A stretch of DNA of 64,000 nucleotides from Pseudomaricurvus alkylphenolicus (lineage in GTDB: Bacteria > Pseudomonadota > Gammaproteobacteria > Pseudomonadales > Cellvibrionaceae), in the NCBI RefSeq assembly GCF_011683955.1, contig NZ_JAAQPI010000004.1:124001-188000 (forward strand), given 5' to 3'. Positions within the stretch are counted from its first letter, which is position 1. Every line of letters starts with the position of its first letter. Positions 8,312 through 16,232 of the stretch are shown piece after piece. The position numbers and the translations under genes were made by a program. The notes below the pieces were generated by a model that saw only the letters and a list, made by a program, of their open reading frames with translations, made no database searches and was not told the origin of the DNA.

Positions 8312-10507
8312 TTAAAACGCGTACTTTTTCAAACGACGATCAATCCGGTTTTGCAGAAAACCGATAACCGAACGACGCAGGCCGCCGAGGAGGCGATCAA
8401 CAATACTCGGGTTAAACACAATCTCTGTGCGTGAAAACGATGGACACAACACCGCAGTATGGGCATTGGCTCCACAGAGACCACAACCCAGACAATCGTT
8501 GTCGACATAGGCCACCGGATCACTTTTGAGAGGATTCGGATTGTCCTTCACCGTCAGCGACGGACAACCGGACAGTCGAATACAAGCGTGATCGCCGGTA
8601 CAGGTATCGCTGTCGACAAAGAAGCGTTCGCGCACGACGCGCTTGCCTGCTTTCACTTTCTTTTTGAATGCCGGTTTTTCACGACGCTGCTTGTTCAGCA
8701 TACATTCGTTTTGGGCGATAATGACCTTGGGGCCGTCAACGGGCGTATTCATGGCCTCCTTGAGAGTATCTTTCATGGACCCGACATCGTAGGTATCGAT
8801 GGTCTGCACCCATTCAACACCCACGCCCTTAACAGCGTGTTCAATGGCGTGCTGGGTGGAGCGATTCTCCAGCTCGCCCTTGGACGAAAGGATATCCTGG
8901 CCACCCGTTGCAGCAGCATAGTTATTGTCCACAATCACAACGATATCGTTGCTCTTGTTGAACACTGCATTGCTGATGCCGGAGGTGAGGCCGTTATGCC
9001 AGAACCCCCCGTCCCCCATAACGCTGATACTGGGGCGGTCGGAATCGACGTTAAAGGCAGAACCACTGGCCGCGCCCAGGCCGTAGCCCATGGTAGTAGC
9101 GCCCAGATTAAATGGCGGCAGGATGGAGAAAAGGTGGCATCCGATGTCGCTGCTGACATGCACTTCACCGGTTTCCTGCTGCACCTGCTTCATGGCACTG
9201 AAGATGGGACGCTCGGGGCATCCCACACAGAAACCTGAAGGTCGCGGCGGAATTTCTCCCTCCAGCTGCTTGACCGGAATCAGTTGCGCTTTTTCAGCCT
9301 TGGTGTCTTCTTCCAGACTGACGGGCTTGGGCTCGAAAAAAGCCACACTGTCTTCGGCGTTTTCATCACCCAGCAGTTGCGGCAGCGCCGCGTGCAGAAA
9401 CTTCTTCACGCCTTCCATGACCACGGCGCCCTGGTATTCGCCATAGGAAGGCAGAACATCCTTGCCGTAAAGCCGCGTTTGCAGGTCGGCCTTGCGCAGG
9501 ATATGGGCCACCGCCTGCTCGATATATTCCGGCTGCCCTTCCTCGATCATCAGTACCGCTTTTTTGCCGGCACAAAACTCAATAATCTCCTCATCCACAT
9601 AGGGGTAAGTGACATTCATCACGTACATGGGCAGGCGGCTGTTACCGAAGCTGTCGGCAAGCCCGAGGATATTCAGCGCTCGAATCACCGTATTATAGAG
9701 GCCACCCTGGAGAATCAGACCTACCTCATCAGTGTCGCCAGGCATAAACTCATTGAGCCTGGTGGACTTGATGTATTCGATGGCAGCCGGAAGACGACCT
9801 TCGATTTTCTCCTTTTCGTGCAGGAAGTTTGAAGGCGGTAAAACGATGCGGGAATAGTCGCGATTGGGGTTGGCCTTGGCTTCTCTAACCGTCATGCGCG
9901 GACGCTGGTTGTCTTTCGCGGTAAAAGTACCGTGTACATGACAGGCGCGGATACGCAGCTCCAGCATAACGGGTGTATTACTGGCTTCAGACAGCTCAAA
10001 GCCCTGCTCTACCATTTCGGTGATCATAGGCAGATTGGGGCGCGGATCCAGCAACCACATTTGCGATTTCATGGCAAATGCGTGAGAGCGCTCCTGCATA
10101 ATGGAGGAACCCTCACCGTAGTCCTCACCCACCACAACCAGAGCACCGCCCTGCACACCTCCAGAAGCCAGATTGGCCAAGGCATCAGAGGCGACGTTGG
10201 TGCCAACGGTGGATTTCCAGGCAACGGCTCCCCGCAGTGGATAGTTCACAGACGCGGCCAGCATCGCCGCCGCAGTGGCCTCGCTGCCGTTGGATTCAAA
10301 GTGCACATCCAACTCTCCCAGGATATCCTGGGCATCGTTGAGCACATCCATCAGGTGGGAAATAGGCGAACCCTGATAGCCGCCAACATAGGCAACACCC
10401 GCCTGTAACAGGGCCTTGGTGACCCCCAAAATACCTTCGACATGCAACTCTTCGCCCGCGCCTTTGCGCAGCAACTGCACTTCTTTTTTAAACGACCTTT
10501 CCGCCAT
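8312..10507 (-). CDS. iorA: Indolepyruvate:ferredoxin oxidoreductase alpha subunit
   Basis: A 731-residue subunit. N-terminal pyrimidine-binding domain (YQGSPISHLMD, about residue 43), central domain, then the thiamine-diphosphate domain with VMGDGGFWHNG and DNNYAAATGG. The C-terminal end has ferredoxin-like cysteine clusters (CTGDHACIRLSGC, CLGCGLCG, LCPSF) for [4Fe-4S] centres. It forms the catalytic core with IorB for oxidative decarboxylation of aryl-pyruvates derived from aromatic amino acids. Third gene of the thioesterase - cyclase - iorA - iorB order. A 166-base gap precedes it, so a secondary promoter is possible. Confidence 0.93.
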   Translation of the reverse strand: MAERSFKKEVQLLRKGAGEELHVEGILGVTKALLQAGVAYVGGYQGSPISHLMDVLNDAQDILGELDVHFESNGSEATAAAMLAASVNYPLRGAVAWKSTVGTNVASDALANLASGGVQGGALVVVGEDYGEGSSIMQERSHAFAMKSQMWLLDPRPNLPMITEMVEQGFELSEASNTPVMLELRIRACHVHGTFTAKDNQRPRMTVREAKANPNRDYSRIVLPPSNFLHEKEKIEGRLPAAIEYIKSTRLNEFMPGDTDEVGLILQGGLYNTVIRALNILGLADSFGNSRLPMYVMNVTYPYVDEEIIEFCAGKKAVLMIEEGQPEYIEQAVAHILRKADLQTRLYGKDVLPSYGEYQGAVVMEGVKKFLHAALPQLLGDENAEDSVAFFEPKPVSLEEDTKAEKAQLIPVKQLEGEIPPRPSGFCVGCPERPIFSAMKQVQQETGEVHVSSDIGCHLFSILPPFNLGATTMGYGLGAASGSAFNVDSDRPSISVMGDGGFWHNGLTSGISNAVFNKSNDIVVIVDNNYAAATGGQDILSSKGELENRSTQHAIEHAVKGVGVEWVQTIDTYDVGSMKDTLKEAMNTPVDGPKVIIAQNECMLNKQRREKPAFKKKVKAGKRVVRERFFVDSDTCTGDHACIRLSGCPSLTVKDNPNPLKSDPVAYVDNDCLGCGLCGANAHTAVLCPSFSRTEIVFNPSIVDRLLGGLRRSVIGFLQNRIDRRLKKYAF

Positions 10508-10620
10508 AGTGGCTAACTCTCAATTCGACCAATCAATGCTATCTGACGCTGCCAAATCTGAATTTTGACGACGCCTAACTCATACAGTCTGTGTTCTGAG
10601 ATCTTATTATTGTTTTTGTC

Positions 10621-10654
10621 TGGCCCACCATTGCTTTTTGTTTTGTGTGGGCCA
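10621..10654. other. Inverted repeat between the cyclase gene and iorA
   Basis: TGGCCCA (10621-10627) pairs with TGGGCCA (10648-10654) around a T/G-rich 20-base loop. On the transcribed minus strand no T-run follows, so it looks like an attenuating or stabilising hairpin and not a strong terminator. Confidence 0.4.
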
Positions 10655-10673
10655 ATCTTTTCTATCCGAACGC

Positions 10674-11465
10674 TTAGTTTGCAACCAATGCCAGCACCCG
10701 GGTCGGGCTGCCGGAACCGTTTTTGATCTTAAGCGGCGGAGCGATCAGCAGTGCCCCCGTGGGCGGCAGTTGATCCAGATTACACAAGCTGGCAAGGCCA
10801 CACTTGTTGGCTCCATGCATCAAATTGTGGCAAGGGAACATGGGATCCTGGGTTGGTGCAATACCGGCATCGGTACCCACGGTTTCCACGCCCACACCAA
10901 TCACATTACGTTCTTCCGCCAGGAAGCGTACGGTATCGGGGTCCCAACCGGGGGTGTGACCGCCATCTTCTTTGATATTGAGATATTCATCGTTATCGGT
11001 TTTCTTGGACCAATCGGTGCGATAAAGCACCCAGGAGCCCGGCGTGATCTGGCCATGTTTTTCTTCCCAGGCCTTGATAAAGTCGACAGTCATCAGAAAA
11101 TCGGGGTTGGCAGCCGCTTCAGCCACCGCATCAATCACAAACGCCGGGGCCACAAAGTTGCCGGTAGGCAGGGTATCGGTGGCATGGTTCTCGTGATCCT
11201 GGCCCGTGACCCAGTGAATGGGCGCATCGAAGTGAGTACCGGTGTGCTCACCGCACTTAATGTTGTTCCAGTACCAGGCGGGACCGCGATCATCGTAGTG
11301 GGAAATCTCTTCCATACTGAACGGCCAGGACTCTCCCCACCCCATTTCCGGCGGCAGTTGCAAAATCGGGGTGTCCGGCTCCAGGGTGCGGGTCAGATCC
11401 ACCACCTTGATTCCACCAGTGGCCAGCAATCCGGCCAGGTCTTGCAATACGCTCTGTGAAGTCAT
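10674..11465 (-). CDS. Cyclase-family metal hydrolase, probable isatin hydrolase
   Basis: A 263-residue member of the cyclase/kynurenine-formamidase family with the metal-binding signature HTGTHFDAPIHW (HxGTHxDxPxH). From memory it resembles the Labrenzia isatin hydrolase along most of its length: RGPAWYWNNI, LYRTDWSK, ETVGTDAG, NLDQLPPTGALLIA and PLKIKNGSGSP all match that enzyme's pattern. It would open isatin to isatinate with a Mn/Zn ion. Arylformamidase (kynurenine formamidase) is the main alternative. Its position between a thioesterase and iorA, in an operon preceded by the shared TTACACGTAA motif, supports a tryptophan/indole degradation role. Confidence 0.82.
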   Translation of the reverse strand: MTSQSVLQDLAGLLATGGIKVVDLTRTLEPDTPILQLPPEMGWGESWPFSMEEISHYDDRGPAWYWNNIKCGEHTGTHFDAPIHWVTGQDHENHATDTLPTGNFVAPAFVIDAVAEAAANPDFLMTVDFIKAWEEKHGQITPGSWVLYRTDWSKKTDNDEYLNIKEDGGHTPGWDPDTVRFLAEERNVIGVGVETVGTDAGIAPTQDPMFPCHNLMHGANKCGLASLCNLDQLPPTGALLIAPPLKIKNGSGSPTRVLALVAN

Positions 11466-11504
11466 GTGTCGCCTCTTTTATTGTTAATGAGTGGAGAGAA
11501 TGGC

Positions 11505-11912
11505 TCAGGATTCGTGCAGATAATCCGTCATCCGCTCGCGCAGGAGCTTGGGTATCACCTTGCTTTCGGTGCGGTACACCAACACATTGGTGGTGCCCAG
11601 GGCAAGGGTACCGTTATTCATGGCCTCGATTCGCACCGTGAGCGAACTCTGGCCCAGTTTTAGCACCTTCAGGGTAAAGTTTAGCTGGTCCCCAAGACGG
11701 CTGGGGGAGAGAAACTGACAGTCGATATTCACGGTAGGCAAACCGTCACCCAGCTCCTTGACGAGGTAGCCAAAGGACCAGTCCATAGAGGCCATCCACT
11801 CTTCGACCACGTTGTTGATCATTTCGAAGTAGCGGGGATAGAAGGCAATGCCATCGGGGTCACAGTCGGCGAATCTTACCGGAAATGTGACTTGAAATAC
11901 CGATTTGGTCAT
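11505..11912 (-). CDS. Acyl-CoA thioesterase, 4-hydroxybenzoyl-CoA thioesterase type
   Basis: A 135-residue single hotdog-fold protein. It has the 4HBT active-site stretch RFADCDPDGIAFYPRYFEM, with the catalytic Asp in the DCDPxGI motif. This is the usual length for the family. It would hydrolyse an aryl-CoA or arylacetyl-CoA, plausibly the product of IorAB encoded downstream. First gene of the minus-strand operon, 39 bases before the cyclase gene; a strong copy of the putative MarR operator lies about 55 bases upstream of the start. The exact substrate is inference. Confidence 0.87.
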   Translation of the reverse strand: MTKSVFQVTFPVRFADCDPDGIAFYPRYFEMINNVVEEWMASMDWSFGYLVKELGDGLPTVNIDCQFLSPSRLGDQLNFTLKVLKLGQSSLTVRIEAMNNGTLALGTTNVLVYRTESKVIPKLLRERMTDYLHES

Positions 11913-11967
11913 ACCATGGGCTCCCCTGGGACTGGCAGGTTATCATCGAGACCATGGTATCGCTATT

Positions 11968-11985
11968 TATCTTACACGTAAACTA
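11968..11985. promoter_or_regulatory. Putative MarR-regulon operator, copy 2
   Basis: TATCTTACACGTAAACTA matches the motif at 38250 at 16 of 18 positions and has the core TTACACGTAA. It lies in the promoter region of the thioesterase - isatin hydrolase - iorAB operon, between that operon and the divergent GGDEF/EAL gene. Confidence 0.65.
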
Positions 11986-12112
11986 TTTATTAGAAAGATT
12001 TTATCGTAGTGAAGCCGCTCTCTCGCTCAGTTCGACGGTCATACAGGGGTTAAATCCTCAGATTCGATTCTCTATACTTTCACAATAATCCACATAGCAT
12101 CGGGACAGATTT

Positions 12113-13978
12113 ATGCGCGCAGCCTCCCCCAGTTCCTTAGCACGAGTTCCACTCGCCCCTTTTGAACTCGATCCCGATGACCAGAGAGCGATTCTTGAGA
12201 TTCAACTGAATATTCTGGAGATGAGTGCCGGTAACAGCAGCGACGAAGAGATTTTCACAAAACTCTGTTCAATGGCGGAGGAGCTGCTGCCCAATTCCGT
12301 TGCCTCCATCATGCTCAAGCAGCCACCCTCGGGAGCGTTGGATGTGCTTTGCGCCCCCAGCGTCCCCCCCGAAGGTATCAGCAAACTCAACGGTCTGGTC
12401 CCCAGTCCCTCTGGCGGTTCCTGCGGCAATGCCGTGTATCAGAATAATCCCGTCTACGTCGTTGACGCCATTAACGACAGCCGCTGTGGCGATACCCGGG
12501 AGGTGTTTCGCGAATTTGGCCTCTGTGCCTGCTGGTCGCATCCGGTGCGCGACTCCGAGGGCAACTCGATTGGCAGTTTTGCGCTGTCATCATTTGAAAT
12601 ACGCGAACCCAGCGATTTTCATCGCCAATTACTCGCCATTGGCGCCTGTATCGTCGGTATCATATTGCAGCGCATACGCCAGCGCGATCAGCTTGAATTT
12701 ATGGCCTACAATGACCCTCTCACCAGCCTGGCCAACAGAGCGAGCTTACTTAAACGTTTGAATGCGGCAATTAAGGAGCCTCAGCAGAACGAATCCAGTT
12801 TTGCCGTGCTGTTTCTTGATTTGAATCGCTTCAAGAACATCAACGACACCTTTGGTCACTCACTGGGGGATGAAGTGCTGGTACTGATCGCCCAGCGTTT
12901 AAGGCAGGCGCTGCAGGAGACAGACACGCTCGCTCGCATAGGCGGTGATGAATTTGTGCTGCTGGCAAGAACACCTGGAGAAGTGGAGGCATGGTGTCAG
13001 CGAGCAAGGGAATTACTGGAAACGCTGAAGAATCCTATAAACTGCCAGGGACACCACTTTCAAATCGACGGCAGTATCGGTATCGCCTGTTTCCCACAAC
13101 ACGGTGCCAGCGCCGAAGAATTGATCAAACATGCTGATATCGCCATGTACCAAGCCAAAGAGCAAGGCAACAACCAAATCAGCATGTACGAAAGCCGTCT
13201 CTCCGAAAAGGCCAAAAGAGCTTTTGAAATTGAGCGCGACCTTAAAACAGCGCTGCGCGAAGACGGCTTTCAGTTGCATTTTCAAACTCAGGTAAACGCA
13301 CAGACCTCAGAGGTTGTTGGCTTGGAGGCACTGGTGCGATGGCTCGAACCAAACCACTCGACGATAAGTCCCGCTGAGTTTATTCCCATCGCCGAGGACA
13401 CTGGATTGATTATTCCCCTGGGGGAATGGGTGTTGAAAAAAGCACTGCAGCAGACAGAAAAGCTGATCGCCAGCAGGAACCAACCTTTTGGTGTATCCAT
13501 TAACATATCGGGCGTTCAGATTTTCGAAGAAGGCGTGGACAGGCTGCTGCAAATCATCAATAACAGCTCAGTGCCCAATTCCTGCATAGAATTGGAAATC
13601 ACCGAGACCTTTTTGGTACAGGAGGCCGAATCGACGACGCACCATCTGAAAAAACTGCAGCAATCCGGAGTGCGCTTGGCCATAGATGATTTTGGTATTG
13701 GCTACTCATCGCTGGCGTACTTGAGACGATTTAACGTCGATACCTTAAAGATTGACCGGCTGTTGATTAATGATATTGCCGCCGACGAGGATGCGCTTGC
13801 CATAGTGAAAGCGGTAATTGCCATGGGACACAGCCTGGGATTAACCGTTGTTGCGGAAGGTGTGGAAACCAGAGAGCAACTGGCCCTGTTGCAAGAAATT
13901 GATTGCGACGTCATTCAGGGGTTTTATTTCTCCAGGCCGGCCCCTATACAGACACTGATTGAACAAGAACTGATTTAG
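12113..13978 (+). CDS. GAF-GGDEF-EAL cyclic-di-GMP enzyme
   Basis: A 621-residue cytoplasmic signalling protein. It has a GAF sensor (about residues 30-185), a diguanylate cyclase domain with an intact GGDEF motif (ARIGGDEFVLLA, about residue 278), then a phosphodiesterase domain with EAL (GLEALVRW, about residue 403), DDFGIGYSSL and EGVET. Both active sites look complete, so it may make or degrade c-di-GMP depending on the GAF input. No transmembrane segment is evident. The ribosome site is weak (GGGACAG). It diverges from the thioesterase operon; no functional link is evident. Confidence 0.92.
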   Translation: MRAASPSSLARVPLAPFELDPDDQRAILEIQLNILEMSAGNSSDEEIFTKLCSMAEELLPNSVASIMLKQPPSGALDVLCAPSVPPEGISKLNGLVPSPSGGSCGNAVYQNNPVYVVDAINDSRCGDTREVFREFGLCACWSHPVRDSEGNSIGSFALSSFEIREPSDFHRQLLAIGACIVGIILQRIRQRDQLEFMAYNDPLTSLANRASLLKRLNAAIKEPQQNESSFAVLFLDLNRFKNINDTFGHSLGDEVLVLIAQRLRQALQETDTLARIGGDEFVLLARTPGEVEAWCQRARELLETLKNPINCQGHHFQIDGSIGIACFPQHGASAEELIKHADIAMYQAKEQGNNQISMYESRLSEKAKRAFEIERDLKTALREDGFQLHFQTQVNAQTSEVVGLEALVRWLEPNHSTISPAEFIPIAEDTGLIIPLGEWVLKKALQQTEKLIASRNQPFGVSINISGVQIFEEGVDRLLQIINNSSVPNSCIELEITETFLVQEAESTTHHLKKLQQSGVRLAIDDFGIGYSSLAYLRRFNVDTLKIDRLLINDIAADEDALAIVKAVIAMGHSLGLTVVAEGVETREQLALLQEIDCDVIQGFYFSRPAPIQTLIEQELI

Positions 13979-13982
13979 CAAC

Positions 13983-14162
13983 GATTTTCCTGTTTATCGT
14001 TACCATCTGGGCAGGCCAGCCGTAACCTGCCAGAGTAAAGCCCCCGCACCCCCCTGGACACTACTGATCGATACCAAAGGTGAGCTTGTCACGGCCCTCA
14101 GGGGCTATATTCCTCTCGACAAGCTCGAGCGCCTGTTTGAGCCTGTCTGCAGCGCGTCCTAA
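13983..14162 (+). pseudogene. Possible remnant of a thioredoxin-like protein
   Basis: An open stretch just after the GGDEF/EAL gene, in another frame, translates at its end to LLIDTKGELVTALRGYIPLD and then KLERLFEPV before a TAA. This resembles the C-terminal strand-turn-helix of thioredoxin-like periplasmic proteins. There is no start codon, no CxxC part and no ribosome site, so if real it is a truncated relic. The evidence is only a short resemblance. Confidence 0.25.
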
Positions 14163-14497
14163 TTGATAATTTCCACTGGCCCATGATCGTCGCAGTGGCC
14201 GTCGTGCACATGATGCAGCCGTCCGTCGACTATATAGTCGATGTGGTCGCCGTGGGGCACGGCTTCGTGGCCGCAGCCAGGACCATGCACGTGGTCCCCG
14301 CAGGTGTGTACCGCATGACAGCCATCGGGGTTGGTGGCACTGACTTCGATTGCGTGCTCGTCGTAGTGGTCTTCGTGGGGATAGTGCAGGTGTCCGTCGT
14401 GGAGATAATCCGTGTGGTCACCGTGGCGGATGGCCGTGTGGCCGCAGCCGGGGCCGTGGGTGTGCTCCGGATGAGTGGAGGTATGTGAACAGGGCAT
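14159..14497 (-). CDS. Histidine-rich metal-binding-type protein with internal duplication
   Basis: A 112-residue soluble protein built of two related halves. Each has HGPGCGH, then HGDHxDY and a D-G-H/R-L-H turn (HGPGCGHTAIRHGDHTDYLH; HGPGCGHEAVPHGDHIDYIV). The His, Cys and Asp density suggests zinc or another transition metal. Proteins of this kind occur beside COG0523 GTPases, as here. The start at 14497 follows GGAGGAAGCCTCC; the ORF is open 22 codons further but without a ribosome site. It is probably the last gene of the zinc locus. The function (buffer, chaperone) is not established. Confidence 0.75.
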   Translation of the reverse strand: MPCSHTSTHPEHTHGPGCGHTAIRHGDHTDYLHDGHLHYPHEDHYDEHAIEVSATNPDGCHAVHTCGDHVHGPGCGHEAVPHGDHIDYIVDGRLHHVHDGHCDDHGPVEIIN

Positions 14498-14611
14498 GGA
14501 GGCTTCCTCCCTATGGGGTTTGTGGTGAATGACCACATAAAGCCTAGACCAGAAATCGCGCAATTCGATGAAATACTTGCCCGATTGGCCTGATTATACC
14601 CAGAGTAGAGC

Positions 14612-15619
14612 TTATTGCCGGGTTCCGCAGTCAAGCAGTTTGGCCTCCAGTGACTCCAGCAATGCCCGGTCAGTGCCAATGCACTCGATGCGGCTATCGA
14701 GACTGTCGTCCAGCTGAGATTCCGTCAGAACCCCGTCAGCCTTATTGAAGGCGATAATCCCCTGCTCGGTGACAAACACACCCTTGATGCGCTCGGCCTC
14801 CACCCCCATCAACAGTGCCGACAGTTTAAGGCCATCAAACACCCATTCCGGACTGAAAATCCAGCCACGGCTGAAAAAGCCCTCGCCCTGATTATCAATG
14901 CAAAGGTAACCCTCTGCAGGCATTTGCGGTGACTCCAGCACCGAGGTGGCAGTTTCCGGGGATGCATGATGATGGTGGTGATCGCAACTGTACTGACTGG
15001 CGGGTGCCTGCAGCCACGACAGCTGCAGCTGCCCATGGGAAACCTGGTGGACACTCTTGTCGGCCACAGTCACTTCAGACTCAAGATAATCAACCAGTTT
15101 CTGGAAATCCCCAGGTTGGTACTGGTCTGACTTGTTGGCGACGATCACATCCGCCACCGCCAGCTGCTGGTTAAAAGTGGCGTGGCTGGTGTAGCGCTCA
15201 TCGCTGATCTTGCGGGCATCCACCAGCGTGAGGGTGGCACGCAGATCCAATACCTCGCGATAATGCTCCGCCCCCAGCACTTCCAGTACCTCGCGGGGAT
15301 GCCCAAGGCCCGTGGGCTCAATCAACAGACGATCGGGCTTGGAGCGGGCAAGCAGCATATTGAGGGCAATCTGCATGGGCAGACCTGCCGCGCAGCACAT
15401 GCAGCCGCCCGGCACCTCGCGGACAAACACGCCCTGCTGTTCGCTTTCCTGTCCGCTGAACAGACTGCCATCGATACCCACCTCGCCAAACTCGTTGACC
15501 AGCACCGCCCAGCGTTCGCCCTCGGGCTTTCGCTTGAGCAGCTCCAGGATAGCAGTGGACTTGCCTACCCCCAGAAAGCCGGTGATAACGTTGGTGGGGA
15601 TGGCTTTGAGTGTGGGCAT
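14612..15619 (-). CDS. COG0523-family GTP-binding metallochaperone
   Basis: A 335-residue G3E GTPase. It has Walker A (TGFLGVGKST), the diagnostic metal-binding GGCMCC motif, LIEPTGLGHP (switch/Walker B region), ANKSD for guanine specificity and a His cluster (CDHHHHHASPE) before the CobW_C domain. Such proteins deliver zinc (ZigA/YeiR/ZNG1 type) or other metals to client enzymes. The neighbouring His-rich protein, MerC-like protein, His-rich TonB receptor and Zur-like site argue for zinc starvation. No strong ribosome site is seen before the ATG. Confidence 0.9.
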   Translation of the reverse strand: MPTLKAIPTNVITGFLGVGKSTAILELLKRKPEGERWAVLVNEFGEVGIDGSLFSGQESEQQGVFVREVPGGCMCCAAGLPMQIALNMLLARSKPDRLLIEPTGLGHPREVLEVLGAEHYREVLDLRATLTLVDARKISDERYTSHATFNQQLAVADVIVANKSDQYQPGDFQKLVDYLESEVTVADKSVHQVSHGQLQLSWLQAPASQYSCDHHHHHASPETATSVLESPQMPAEGYLCIDNQGEGFFSRGWIFSPEWVFDGLKLSALLMGVEAERIKGVFVTEQGIIAFNKADGVLTESQLDDSLDSRIECIGTDRALLESLEAKLLDCGTRQ

Positions 15620-15632
15620 TGTTTAACGAGCT

Positions 15633-15825
15633 CTAGGAGGATGAAGCGGGTTGACTGAATGATGGTCGCGAGCATTCTAACACCACCTGTTCGCTGGCGT
15701 TATCCACCCGCAAATAGAAACACGTTTCCCTGCTCGTTATAGCTCAGATTGTCGAGTACCCGGTGCAGAGGCTGTTGGTGCCCCTGCTGGCAATCTTCCA
15801 GGGATACAAAGTAATCGTTGATCAT
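15633..15825 (-). pseudogene. Small ORF with apparent frameshift in the zinc locus
   Basis: Starting 7 bases after the MerC-like stop codon, an ATG opens MINDYFVSLEDCQQGHQQPL and continues to NEQGNVF before a TAA. Skipping one G in the GGG near 15731 joins it to a frame reading ETCFYLRVDNASEQVVLEC that runs to a TAG at 15633. The joined product would be about 63 residues and looks like one coherent peptide. It may be a real gene with a one-base insertion, a sequencing error, or chance. I recognise no family. Confidence 0.4.
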
Positions 15826-15831
15826 CCCAGA

Positions 15832-16230
15832 TTAGTCACAGGAGCAGGGTTTCTGGTTGCACAAGCGGTAGTTGAAAACATGCCCCAGGGCTACCAGGGC
15901 CGTCCCGAATACGGTGCCGAGCTTTTCGCCCTGCTCCCCCAGGAGGTCATGACCAAACAGCGACACCAGCACCAGAACCGCAATACCGGGCAGACCAACC
16001 TTCAATACCGTGGTGTTGCGGTGTTGTCGGCACCCCATGGTCAGTGCAAACAGGCTCGCGGGTATCACGGCGATGAGCAGGTAAAAGTGAAAACGCTCCT
16101 CCCCAAATATGGTGCTCGCCAGCGCCGGCAGCATCACCATCGCGACGGGCAGCAACAGGCAATGGGCGGCACAAAGCAGGGACAGGCCAATAGCGGCCTT
16201 GTCGATGCTGGTCGTATATGAAGGTTTCAC
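15832..16230 (-). CDS. MerC-domain membrane protein
   Basis: A 132-residue inner-membrane protein with about four hydrophobic segments. It has the MerC-like Cys pair near the first helix (SLLCAAHCLLLP) and a Cys-rich C-terminus (CNQKPCSCD). MerC proteins move metal ions (mercury in the classical case) across the inner membrane. Here it sits directly downstream of a zinc-type TonB receptor (2-base gap), so transport of zinc or a similar ion is more likely than mercury. That assignment rests on context. Confidence 0.82.
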   Translation of the reverse strand: MKPSYTTSIDKAAIGLSLLCAAHCLLLPVAMVMLPALASTIFGEERFHFYLLIAVIPASLFALTMGCRQHRNTTVLKVGLPGIAVLVLVSLFGHDLLGEQGEKLGTVFGTALVALGHVFNYRLCNQKPCSCD

Positions 16231-16232
16231 GA

